Shown piece by piece: positions 17,300 through 25,688 of a stretch of DNA of 64,000 nt (within the stretch, counting starts at the first letter, position 1; each line of letters starts with the position of its first letter). The stretch is from an uncultured Paracoccaceae bacterium (lineage in GTDB: Bacteria > Pseudomonadota > Alphaproteobacteria > Rhodobacterales > Rhodobacteraceae). Both the position numbers and the translations under genes were made by a program. The stretch lies in contig CANNCO010000004.1 of assembly GCA_947503175.1 (NCBI GenBank), positions 205,531 through 269,530 of the forward strand. Direction: 5' to 3'. The notes beneath the pieces were generated by a model. It was not told where the DNA came from. It ran no database searches and saw only the letters and a program-made list of their open reading frames with translations.

Positions 17300-17721
17300 T
17301 CGACTGGTCTCCAGATCGGACCACGCGCCTTAACGGCATCGAGCAGGCTCTCATCGAATGGCTCGAGCTCATATCCCAAAGGTTGAGGCGGGCGGTTCTC
17401 GTATCCGGTGAGGCGTTCTATGACGTCGCGGATCCTAGGTGTGGTGTAGTAAGCGTTATAGCTAACGGTGACGACCGCATCGAACTGGTCTGCCCTGTCG
17501 GCCTCGATCCCGCGCAGGATGTCTTCGCGCTGCGTCTGTTGCAGTGTCCCGAAATCGTCTGGCAGGGCGTTTAAAATCGCGGTCAAGGCATCGGAAACGC
17601 CAGGCGCGCCCCTAGCGAGCTCAATCGTCCGGGCAGCCATGGCATCGCTTCCCGCAGATGGCCAATCGGCTCCATCTCCGGGCAACAAGGTGTTCAGCAA
17701 AGCAATCAGACGATCGGTCAT
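17296..17721 (-). CDS. Small subunit of a GMC-type dehydrogenase (gluconate 2-dehydrogenase subunit 3-like)
   Basis: This 141-residue protein overlaps the GMC oxidoreductase stop (ATGA). Features seen are LLNTLLPGDG near the start, NALPDDFG, SYNAYYTTPRIRDVIERLTGYENRPPQ and a PIWRPV end. This pattern is common in small partners coded next to FAD-dependent GMC dehydrogenases. In gluconate 2-dehydrogenase and FAD-glucose dehydrogenase the small subunit is needed for folding and export of the large one. No signal peptide is visible here. Family assignment is from pattern and context. Confidence 0.65.
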   Translation of the reverse strand: MTDRLIALLNTLLPGDGADWPSAGSDAMAARTIELARGAPGVSDALTAILNALPDDFGTLQQTQREDILRGIEADRADQFDAVVTVSYNAYYTTPRIRDVIERLTGYENRPPQPLGYELEPFDESLLDAVKARGPIWRPVD

Positions 17722-19298
17722 GCGACGGCCTTTTCGGTTCCGGTGTGACTGTCACGCATTGCAGTGGCGGCACGCAGAGCGATGGCTTGAAGCGTTGGCG
17801 TTGGGTTGACGGCTGCGGCGGTCACGAAGGTTGACGCATCGACAATCGAGAGATTGTCCATGCCGAACACCCTTCCATAGGAGTTCGTGACACCCAGTGC
17901 GTCGCTGGACGACATGCGGGCTGTGCCCATCAGATGAAACCCGGCATTGCGGGTCAGCGGATTGACGTCGATGTGTCGCGCACCCGCCGCGCGCAGAGCT
18001 TCTGTCGCGCGATCGATGCCAAAGGCCAGCATTTTGCGGCTGTTGTCGCCGACGCGATAGATCAAGCGCGGCACCGGCAAGCCAAGGCGGTCCCGCGCGG
18101 TTTCGTGCAAGGCAATCCGGTTATGCTCTTCGCACAGATCATCGCAGGTCACCGTCAGCGACAGGGTTTGGCCAAACCGTGCCACAAACGTTGGAATATG
18201 ACTCTGGCCCCACGGCACGCGCAGACCGTATCCACCAAGCGCTGTGGTCAGAGGTCCCTGCCCTCGCAGCGCCTGAAGCTGAAATCCGCCGGTAAAACCC
18301 CGAGCGGGATCGCTCTCACAGAATTGCTGGCAGACCATGGCCGCCGCGAAGGGGCCACGCCAACTTTGAACACTTTCGTCAAACAGCCCCGTCACGATGG
18401 CGGTGGGGTGCACCATCAGTCCACGCCCGAAGAGCCGATGATCCACAATACTATCCAGCAACCTCGCATTGCCCAGCGCGTTGCCGGCGAACACCACTTC
18501 GCCGCACGCGATCTGGCCTTCGCCATCGGCATCTTTGTAGCGCAGGCCAGTGATCGTACGGCCATTGCTCGTGCGTTCCAGTTCCACAACCGCCGTGCCC
18601 GCGCGCAACTCGATGCCGCGTGCCTGTGCGGCGGCGAGATAGGCGATATCGGCGCTGGCGCGCGCATGTAGTGGACAGCCAACGCCGCACGGTCCGCAAT
18701 TGTTGCAGCTGGCGCGTTCTCTGCTTGCCTTGCTCAGAATTGCGGCGTCGGAAGGCCACCAGTGCCAGCCCAGCCGGTCAAAGGCTCCGGCCAGCCTTTC
18801 CGTCGCTGCACACAATGGCAGGGGCGGGCAGGGGCGCGGCGCGCGCGGAGGATTTGCGGGGTCGCCGGAAAGGCCGGAGACGCCCATCATCTCGTCGTTG
18901 GTATCATAAAACGGCTCAAGCTCGGAATAGGAGAGCGGCCAGTCTGCCGCCGCACCGTCAAGACTTTGCCTGCGAAAATCAGATGGTCGAAAGCGCGGGA
19001 AATGAGCGCCCCATCTTATCGTGCTGCCGCCAACCGCGTTGAAGATAGCAGGGTGGATCGCGCTTTCAGTGTCGTCGACCGGATAGTCTGCGGGCCCCTG
19101 CCGCACGTTGGGGTTGGCGTTGAACGTCGTCTGTAGAGCCAATTCCCAATCTTGCCGCAACGATGGCGCGCGCGCCTGATCGACGGTGCCGCCCGCCTCC
19201 AATACCACGATCTTCAGCCCAGGCGCGGCCGCTGACCAGGCAAATGCCAGGCCCGCCGCGCCCGCACCGACGATCGCGATATCGGCGGTTTCGGTCAC
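17718..19298 (-). CDS. GMC family FAD-dependent oxidoreductase with a four-Cys motif
   Basis: This is a 526-residue flavoprotein dehydrogenase. The FAD-binding IVGAGAAGLAFAW is at residues 9-21, GGSTIRWG near 90, and the active-site AGFHLMGTARM and NPTPTLQ near the C-terminus. Cys198, 201, 204 and 208 (CNNCGPCGVGC) form a cluster-like motif. In some GMC dehydrogenases, such as FAD-glucose dehydrogenase, a comparable motif binds Fe-S and passes electrons onward. The GTG start overlaps the AhpD-like stop. It probably oxidises a secondary alcohol or amine group of the pathway substrate. A paralogue lies at 29178-30773. Confidence 0.88.
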   Translation of the reverse strand: MTETADIAIVGAGAAGLAFAWSAAAPGLKIVVLEAGGTVDQARAPSLRQDWELALQTTFNANPNVRQGPADYPVDDTESAIHPAIFNAVGGSTIRWGAHFPRFRPSDFRRQSLDGAAADWPLSYSELEPFYDTNDEMMGVSGLSGDPANPPRAPRPCPPLPLCAATERLAGAFDRLGWHWWPSDAAILSKASRERASCNNCGPCGVGCPLHARASADIAYLAAAQARGIELRAGTAVVELERTSNGRTITGLRYKDADGEGQIACGEVVFAGNALGNARLLDSIVDHRLFGRGLMVHPTAIVTGLFDESVQSWRGPFAAAMVCQQFCESDPARGFTGGFQLQALRGQGPLTTALGGYGLRVPWGQSHIPTFVARFGQTLSLTVTCDDLCEEHNRIALHETARDRLGLPVPRLIYRVGDNSRKMLAFGIDRATEALRAAGARHIDVNPLTRNAGFHLMGTARMSSSDALGVTNSYGRVFGMDNLSIVDASTFVTAAAVNPTPTLQAIALRAATAMRDSHTGTEKAVA

Positions 19299-19711
19299 GT
19301 GTTGGCATTCTCATCCGGCACGTCGATGTCGACCCATTTGTCGCCGGCCTTCATCTTATTGAAAGTGTGGCAAGACGCTTCGAACGCGGGGATACCGGCC
19401 GGCAAAGCCGCCATGAATGCGGCTTCATAGACTTCCTTCCATGTCGCGCCATTTTGCACCGCGCGTGCTGCCGCCCATTCCACACCTTCACGATCACCCT
19501 TGACCGCTGTTGTAACCCCGACGAGCACGAGAAACCGTGTCTTGAGGTCCATCGGGCGCCCTTCTTCAGCGCCAAACAACGTGTACGAAGCAAGGTCGCC
19601 ATAGCGGCGCAGCATCTCAGGATCGAGTGCCGCAAGATATTCGTGAACAGGAAGCGTGTAACCCCGTATTTCCCGGATCTTGTCGAGCTCGGCTTGTCCT
19701 TCAGGCGTCAT
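19295..19711 (-). CDS. Carboxymuconolactone decarboxylase/AhpD-like protein
   Basis: This is a 138-residue all-helical protein of the CMD family. The core reads PMDLKTRFLVLVGVTTAVKGD, then EWAAARAVQNGATWKEVYEAAFMAALPAG. The thioredoxin-like CxxC of AhpD is absent (a single Cys at FEASCHTF), so a peroxidase-partner role is unlikely. CMD-fold proteins in catabolic operons can be lactone hydrolases or decarboxylases. AAAGGA precedes the ATG. It is co-directional with the GMC pair and the flavin reductase. Confidence 0.75.
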   Translation of the reverse strand: MTPEGQAELDKIREIRGYTLPVHEYLAALDPEMLRRYGDLASYTLFGAEEGRPMDLKTRFLVLVGVTTAVKGDREGVEWAAARAVQNGATWKEVYEAAFMAALPAGIPAFEASCHTFNKMKAGDKWVDIDVPDENANT

Positions 19712-19738
19712 CTTGTATCCTTTTTATTCGGTTAGAAG

Positions 19739-21721
19739 CTAGATTTGGCGGGCAGCCAGCTCGCCTTCCCTGATGGCGTCATTGACCCGCCGTGCCGACA
19801 TGGCATCGCCGATCAGATGGCTCTCAAGTTTGCCGTTGAGTTGATGAAACAACTCATCATTGGCCGAGCCGCCCTGAACCATCACGACACGGTCGATATC
19901 ATCCAGTGTCTCAGTTTCGCCGGTGAAAAGGTCACGCATAGTCACGCTATCCTGAGTTATCGCGGTCAGTTCACGATCGACATGGAACGTCACGCCGGCC
20001 CGGCGCAGCATGCCGTGCACCTTGCCCCAATCGCGCGACGAGGCCAGATCAGGCGACGGCTGACCCAACTGGGTCACGAAAAACACCCGCGCCCCACGTT
20101 GGGCCAAGTATTCTGTGGTCACTGCCCCTTGCCGGCCGCCCATCGTGTCGAAGACAACAACACGCTTGCCAACCTCCGGATCGGTCTCCAGCAGTTCGGT
20201 ATAGGCGCTCACATGGGGCAGTTCGGCGCCAGGCAACGGATCGCCTGCCCATTTTTCTGGCCGTTGCATGGTCCAGCCATGCCTTAGTCCAGTCGACCCG
20301 GTGGCAACCACCGCCGCGTCAAACCCTGCCAAATCATCCACCGACGCCATGGTCTCAAGGCGGATCTCAATATCTTCTTCGGCCAGTCGCTCCTCCAGCC
20401 AGTCGACGATCCCGACCAGTTCTCTACGACTGTCGGCCTTTGCCCACCAGCGCACTTGGCCCCCGAGCCGCGCACCCGCCTCAAACAACGTCACTGCATG
20501 ACCGCGCCGCGCGAGGGTCCAAGCCGCGCGCATGCCTCCGGGGCCACCTCCAACGACCGCGACTTTCTTGTGCTTTTCGGCGGGCGGTACCGTCTCCTCG
20601 TCCAGTTCCAGTTCGCGGCCAGCGGACGGGTTGTGGATGCAGCCAATCGGAGCCTGGGCAAATATCGTCGACATGCACCAGTTGGCACCGACGCATGGGC
20701 GGATTTTTCTTGCCTCACCGGAGAGCGCCTTTTCGCCCCATCGCGCATCGGAAACCAATGCACGGGCCATGCCGACGAAATCGCATTTGCCGTCGGCCAG
20801 ATAGCCTTCGGCTTCCCCAGGATCGACAATGCGGCCGACACCAACCACGGGCAGCTTCAGCTTTGCCTTGACCGTCGCCGTCGCATCGAGCTGGAAGCCG
20901 TGCTGTTCCGGCGCGGTCGGGTAGATCAGCATCCGGTCGATGTACGTGCCGTGCGACAGCGAGATGTAATCGATCAGGCGTGTCGCCTCAAAGCGCGCGG
21001 CTAGGTCGGCCCAGTCGTCTGGCCGCAACCCGCCTTCGTGGCCATCATCGGAGTTCAGACGCATGCCCATGATCATTTCGGGCCCGAGTTCTTCCCGACT
21101 GGCCTCGAGAATTTCGATGACGATCCGCATCCGATCTTCGAGCGTGCCGCCATAGGCATCGTCCCGCATATTGGTCGCTGGCGACAGAAACTGGTTGAGA
21201 AGATAGCCGTGGGACATCCCATGCACTTCGACACCGTCCAGCCCGCCCTGGCGTGCGTAGCGTGCCGACAGGCGATAGCCTTCGATGATCTCGGCGATAT
21301 CCTTGCCGGTCATCACATGGGGCATCTCTCGGTACACACCGCAAGGAATGGCCGACGGTGCCCAGACCGGCAAGCCGTTGGTCACTGAGTTGGTCTGCCG
21401 TCCGCGGTGCCAGGGTTGCGCCAGCAGCAACGTGCCATGTTCGTGCACCGCATCGGCCAGCTTGCGGTATTCTGGCACCATGCGTGGGTCGAAGGCGAAC
21501 GCCTTACCCTTGTACGGCTGCGTGGTGGGATGAGAGGCCATTGCCTCCATCGTGATGACGGCCGCGCCACCCTTGGCGCGCGTCGTATAGTAGGCGATGT
21601 GGTCGTCGGTAAACAGATGGTCCTTGACCAAAAGCGTCGCATGGGCAGTCATCCAGATGCGGTTTTTGGCCGTTTTCGAGCCCAGCTTCATTGAACTTCC
21701 GAGAATAGGATAGGCGCTCAT
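19739..21721 (-). CDS. Old-yellow-enzyme/2,4-dienoyl-CoA reductase family flavoprotein with an altered Fe-S site
   Basis: This 660-residue FMN/Fe-S/FAD reductase belongs to the FadH/trimethylamine dehydrogenase type. An FMN TIM barrel (1-335, with EVHGMSHGYLLNQFLSP) is followed by the Fe-S segment and a C-terminal NAD(P)/FAD domain (VAVVGGGPGGMRAAW). The cluster motif should be CxxCxxC-x11-C, but reads Cys343, Ala346, Cys349, Cys361, so one ligand is missing. The ATG at 21721 overlaps the ABC ATPase stop; upstream in-frame codons lie inside that gene. It could be an ene-reductase or an N-demethylase. A paralogue with the full motif is at 31633-33606. Confidence 0.88.
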   Translation of the reverse strand: MSAYPILGSSMKLGSKTAKNRIWMTAHATLLVKDHLFTDDHIAYYTTRAKGGAAVITMEAMASHPTTQPYKGKAFAFDPRMVPEYRKLADAVHEHGTLLLAQPWHRGRQTNSVTNGLPVWAPSAIPCGVYREMPHVMTGKDIAEIIEGYRLSARYARQGGLDGVEVHGMSHGYLLNQFLSPATNMRDDAYGGTLEDRMRIVIEILEASREELGPEMIMGMRLNSDDGHEGGLRPDDWADLAARFEATRLIDYISLSHGTYIDRMLIYPTAPEQHGFQLDATATVKAKLKLPVVGVGRIVDPGEAEGYLADGKCDFVGMARALVSDARWGEKALSGEARKIRPCVGANWCMSTIFAQAPIGCIHNPSAGRELELDEETVPPAEKHKKVAVVGGGPGGMRAAWTLARRGHAVTLFEAGARLGGQVRWWAKADSRRELVGIVDWLEERLAEEDIEIRLETMASVDDLAGFDAAVVATGSTGLRHGWTMQRPEKWAGDPLPGAELPHVSAYTELLETDPEVGKRVVVFDTMGGRQGAVTTEYLAQRGARVFFVTQLGQPSPDLASSRDWGKVHGMLRRAGVTFHVDRELTAITQDSVTMRDLFTGETETLDDIDRVVMVQGGSANDELFHQLNGKLESHLIGDAMSARRVNDAIREGELAARQI

Positions 21722-22704
21722 GCAGTTTGTTTCCTGTGGTATATGTTTCCGCCGTCGGGAATACGCAGGCACCGCGCATGCTGACCGGTCGGCACCTGGT
21801 GAACCTCTGGCACATCGCTGCGGCATCGATCGATTGCGACTGGGCAACGAGTGTGAAACTTGCAGCCGGATGGCAGTGCGATGGGCGAAGGCACCTCGCC
21901 TTCCAGCACATGGCGGTTGACCTTCACCATGGGATCAGCGGGCAAATGGGCTGAAAGAAGCGCCTGCGTGTAGGGATGGGAGGGGTTCTCGAACAGTGCC
22001 TCTGCCCGGCCCTGTTCAACCACTTCGCCGAGATAGAGAACCGCAATCCGATCGCTGATCATCCGCACGGTGCCAAGGTCGTGGCTGATGAACAGAAGCG
22101 CCGCACGGCTCTCTCTGCAAATCTCGTTCAATAACTCCAGAATGCCGGCGCGCACTGAAAGATCGAGCGAGCTGGTCGGTTCGTCCAGCACAATCAGCTT
22201 GGGCTCGGTGGCAATGGCCCGCGCGATACACACACGCTGCAATTGCCCGCCAGACAGGTTGGCTGGAGTGCGATTCAGATAGGCGTTGCTCAAATTGACC
22301 CGGCGCGCCAGGGCTTCGATCCGGTCGTCGCGTTCCGAGCGTGACAGGCGCATGTGCAGCTTGAGCGGTTCGCCAATCAGATCACGGATGCGCATGCGCG
22401 GGTTCAGCGCGCTCCAGGGATCCTGAAACACCATCTGCATGTCGCGGCGCAGCGGGCGCACACGTCCTTTCGGCATTTTCGTGATGTCCTGTCCATCGAA
22501 CTCGATGCTGCCTCGCGTTGGTTCGGACAGACGCAGAATGACACGGCCCAGCGTCGACTTGCCGGACCCGGATTCACCGACCATGCCAAGCGTTTCGCCC
22601 CGCGCGATCGACAGGTCGACATGGTTGACGGCATTGACGAACCGGTCGCCCCCTGCCGGAAACCGCTTGCACAGGCCCCGTACGGTCAAAACCGGCTGGC
22701 TCAT
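21718..22704 (-). CDS. Oligopeptide/dipeptide ABC transporter ATPase, OppF/DppF-type
   Basis: This is a 328-residue ATPase. Walker A is GESGSGKSTLG, the signature LSGGQLQRVCIARAIA and Walker B LIVLDEPTSSLD. The C-terminal oligopeptide-transporter extension with a Cys motif (GCKFHTRCPVAIDRC) is present. I chose the ATG at 22704 because the family homology starts at MSQPVLTVRGL and it overlaps the preceding ATPase stop. It energises the importer encoded upstream; both ATPases, both permeases and the binding protein are contiguous. Confidence 0.9.
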   Translation of the reverse strand: MSQPVLTVRGLCKRFPAGGDRFVNAVNHVDLSIARGETLGMVGESGSGKSTLGRVILRLSEPTRGSIEFDGQDITKMPKGRVRPLRRDMQMVFQDPWSALNPRMRIRDLIGEPLKLHMRLSRSERDDRIEALARRVNLSNAYLNRTPANLSGGQLQRVCIARAIATEPKLIVLDEPTSSLDLSVRAGILELLNEICRESRAALLFISHDLGTVRMISDRIAVLYLGEVVEQGRAEALFENPSHPYTQALLSAHLPADPMVKVNRHVLEGEVPSPIALPSGCKFHTRCPVAIDRCRSDVPEVHQVPTGQHARCLRIPDGGNIYHRKQTA

Positions 22705-23720
22705 GCGTGGTTCCTCGAGGCCTGGTCTTTCACGGGCTGCTTTTCGGCCAGTTGTCCAGCGAAGTGGCACAATGCCAGATGGCCGGGAGCGATTTCAACG
22801 TTGGGTACTGTTGCCTTGCAGGTGTCGCTCGCATATGTGCACCGCGATTGCAGCGTGCAGCCAAGCGGTAGATTGTAGAGGTCGGGCGGCTGCCCGCCCA
22901 AAGTCCGCTTCTCGCCCATGCGAAACCGCTCCGGCGTGGCGTTGATCAGACTTCGGGTATAGGGGTGTGCTGGCTCAGCGAACACATCGGGGACAGGTCC
23001 GCTTTCCACGATGCTGCCGGCGAACATCACCGCAATGTCGTCGCAGAAGTGCGCCACCACCCCAAGGTCATGAGTGATCATCATGGTTGCCATGTTGAAC
23101 TGCGCTGTCAGATCGCGCAGCAGATCAAGGATCTGCGCCTGTACAGTCACGTCCAGCCCGGTCGTCGGTTCGTCCGCGATCAACAGTTTGGGGTCGTTCA
23201 TCAAAGCCATGGCCAGCAAGACGCGTTGTGCCATGCCACCCGACAGTTCATGCGGCCAAGAGCGGGCGCGACTGAGCGGATCGGGTATGCCGACCGCTTC
23301 CATCATCTCAAGCGCGCGTTGTTGCGACAACGCCTGCGGCCCACCGGTGTGGACCTGATGCAACCGCACCAGTTGCTCCCCGACGCGGGTCAACGGATCG
23401 AGCGAGGTACGCGGGTTTTGCACCACCATCGCGATATCGCCACCACGCAGGTCGTTCAGCTCGGCGGCGGGCATATTGGTCAGTTCCTGCCCCTCGAAAA
23501 TCACGGACCCGGACACGATCCTCGCAGGTGGCCGCAATAGGCCAACGACTGACTGGGCCGTCAGCGATTTGCCCGCGCCGGTTTCGCCAACGATGCCCAG
23601 AGTGCGCCCGGCATCGAGCGAAAAGGATACGCCGTTGAGCGCCTTTGCAACGCGAACACGATTGTCGGCGTCGCGAGAGACAAAGTGGGTGTGCAGGTCC
23701 TTAACCGCCAGAAGCGTCAT
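22701..23720 (-). CDS. Oligopeptide/dipeptide ABC transporter ATPase, OppD/DppD-type
   Basis: This is a 339-residue ATPase. Walker A is GETGAGKS, the signature LSGGMAQRVLLAMAL and Walker B LLIADEPTTGLD, with the OppD-type C-terminal Cys segment (GCTLQSRCTYASDTC). The start at ATG 23720 overlaps the permease stop (ATGA). A much longer in-frame reading to 24020 is antisense-free but lies entirely inside the permease gene and has no homology. It is the partner of the DppF-type ATPase. Confidence 0.9.
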   Translation of the reverse strand: MTLLAVKDLHTHFVSRDADNRVRVAKALNGVSFSLDAGRTLGIVGETGAGKSLTAQSVVGLLRPPARIVSGSVIFEGQELTNMPAAELNDLRGGDIAMVVQNPRTSLDPLTRVGEQLVRLHQVHTGGPQALSQQRALEMMEAVGIPDPLSRARSWPHELSGGMAQRVLLAMALMNDPKLLIADEPTTGLDVTVQAQILDLLRDLTAQFNMATMMITHDLGVVAHFCDDIAVMFAGSIVESGPVPDVFAEPAHPYTRSLINATPERFRMGEKRTLGGQPPDLYNLPLGCTLQSRCTYASDTCKATVPNVEIAPGHLALCHFAGQLAEKQPVKDQASRNHA

Positions 23721-24610
23721 TTCGCCGCCCTCCGGCGCGGATCCATCAAGTCCTGCAATCCGTCGCCAAACAGATTGAGTCCGAACACCATGAAGATCAG
23801 TGCCAAACCGGGATAGACCGCGACCCACCACTGGCCTGACACCATGAACTCTGCTCCCTGCCGGATCATGGCGCCCCATTCTGGAGTGGGTGCCTGAATG
23901 CCAACACCCAAAAAGGCGAGCGTCGCCGAAATACGCACGGCCCAGGCAGCGCGAACGGCGGTCTGCGCCATGGCGCCCTGAATGGCGTTGGGCAACAGAT
24001 GCACAAACAGGATGCGCCATGTCGGATTGCCGGCGGCAACCGCGCTTTCAACGAAATTGGATGATCGAAGGGCCAGAACTTCGGCACGTACGACGCGGGC
24101 GAAGACCGGACTGTCCAGCAATCCCAGAACGAGAATGACGTTGAACAGCGACTGGCCGGTTGCGGCAACCACGGCAAGGGCCAGTATGATTGATGGAAAA
24201 ACGCGTAACCCGTCGAAGAACCGCATCAGTATCTCATCGAGATATCCGCCACGATACCCGGCGATCAATCCCACCGGAACTCCGATCGCCAGGGACAGCA
24301 GAACAGCGGGTATCGCGATACCGAAACCAAACCGCGCGCCGTAGATCACACGACTGAACACATCCATACCGTTGCCGTCGGTGCCAAACCAGTGCTCGGC
24401 GGACGGCGCTTGCAGCACGCGGTCGGTATAGGCCGCCACCGGATCATGCGGCATGATCCAGGGAGCAAGGAACGCTAATAGCCCAAAAACGCCGATAATG
24501 AACAGACCAATGGCGGCGGTCGGACTTAGCCGAACAACAGCAACGAAGCGGTTCCAGAACACCGAAAACGCGGACCGCTCGGCGAGATCGGTTTGGGCCC
24601 CGTAAGCCAT
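23717..24610 (-). CDS. ABC transporter permease, DppC-type
   Basis: This 297-residue inner-membrane permease has the N-terminal DppC segment (PTAAIGLFIIGVFGLLAFLAPW), HWFGTDGNGMDVFSR and the EAA-type loop (RVVRAEVLALRSSNFVESAVAAG). About six helices are visible. Its start overlaps the DppB stop. It forms the translocation pore with DppB for import of the ligand delivered by the SBP at 25689-27263. Confidence 0.9.
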   Translation of the reverse strand: MAYGAQTDLAERSAFSVFWNRFVAVVRLSPTAAIGLFIIGVFGLLAFLAPWIMPHDPVAAYTDRVLQAPSAEHWFGTDGNGMDVFSRVIYGARFGFGIAIPAVLLSLAIGVPVGLIAGYRGGYLDEILMRFFDGLRVFPSIILALAVVAATGQSLFNVILVLGLLDSPVFARVVRAEVLALRSSNFVESAVAAGNPTWRILFVHLLPNAIQGAMAQTAVRAAWAVRISATLAFLGVGIQAPTPEWGAMIRQGAEFMVSGQWWVAVYPGLALIFMVFGLNLFGDGLQDLMDPRRRAAK

Positions 24611-25623
24611 CAGGACAACTCCGAGCGCGGTTCGATTAGATGCACGATGATGTCGATGACGATGAATACCAGCACCGAGAAAAGCGCCAGCGTCAGCACA
24701 TAGCCCTGTACGGCGGTGAAATCGCCGCTGATAATGGCGTTAAGCCCATATTGTCCGAGGCCACCCCAAGCAAAGACGAACTCTATCAGCGACATCGTAC
24801 CGACCAATCCAGTCAATTCCGTGCCAACAAAGGTCAGGACGGGCACGGCGCTGTTGCGCAACACAAGTTTGCGCACGGTGCGTTCGGGCAGGCCGCAGGC
24901 ATGGGCGTAGCGGACCGCGTCCGACGCCAGAACTTCAATTGCAATTGCGCGCGTCTGCTTGATGATTGGCGCGGCCGAAACGATAGCCAGACATATGACT
25001 GGCAACACCAGGTGCGATGCGGACGACCATGCCGCCTCCCAATTGGCCGTCAGGAGCCCATCGATCAGGTAGGACCCGGTAATCGGGTCGGGCGGCGTCA
25101 CCAAGAGGCTCATCCGACCGATCGCCGGTGGCGCCCAGCCAAGTAGATAGAAAAAGACAAAAATCATCACGAGAGCCAGCCAGTAGGTTGGTATCGAAAA
25201 ACCCAGCAGCGACAGTACCCGCGTGAACTGATCGAACCGGCCGTTGGGGCGGAATGCCGCGCGCAGTCCAACAGGGACCCCGACCAGCGTACCGATGCCA
25301 ACACCCCAGAACAGCAGTTCCAGCGAGATGACTGCGCGCTCTCTTATGTCGTCGAGCACCGAGCGGTTTGACAGCCAGCTTTCGCCCAAATCGCCCCGCA
25401 GAACACTGCCCACATAGATCGCAAACTGATGCCAAAGCGACTTATCAAGCCCCAAGCTTTCGCGGATCGCATCGAATTCAGCCTGAGTGGCGGTGGGGCC
25501 AGCCAGCCGCCCGACAGGATCCAGACTGCCGACACGAACCAGCATGAAGGTGATAAACACCACCCCGATCATGAGCGGCACGACCATGATCGCACGCCGT
25601 AACAAGAACCGTTGAAAGCTCAC
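24610..25623 (-). CDS. ABC transporter permease, DppB-type
   Basis: This is a 337-residue permease with the typical DppB N-terminus (RFLLRRAIMVVPLMIGVVFITFML), a conserved GDLGESW periplasmic stretch and the EAA loop (RTRAIAIEVLASDAVRYAHACGL). About six membrane helices are present. It is separated from the binding-protein gene by 65 bases and overlaps the DppC start by one base. Confidence 0.9.
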   Translation of the reverse strand: MSFQRFLLRRAIMVVPLMIGVVFITFMLVRVGSLDPVGRLAGPTATQAEFDAIRESLGLDKSLWHQFAIYVGSVLRGDLGESWLSNRSVLDDIRERAVISLELLFWGVGIGTLVGVPVGLRAAFRPNGRFDQFTRVLSLLGFSIPTYWLALVMIFVFFYLLGWAPPAIGRMSLLVTPPDPITGSYLIDGLLTANWEAAWSSASHLVLPVICLAIVSAAPIIKQTRAIAIEVLASDAVRYAHACGLPERTVRKLVLRNSAVPVLTFVGTELTGLVGTMSLIEFVFAWGGLGQYGLNAIISGDFTAVQGYVLTLALFSVLVFIVIDIIVHLIEPRSELS

Positions 25624-25688
25624 GGTCGTCTAGTCTCCGTTTGGTGGGTGGGCGTCGCTCGAAGACCACGCCCGAGGTGACTCAGCAA

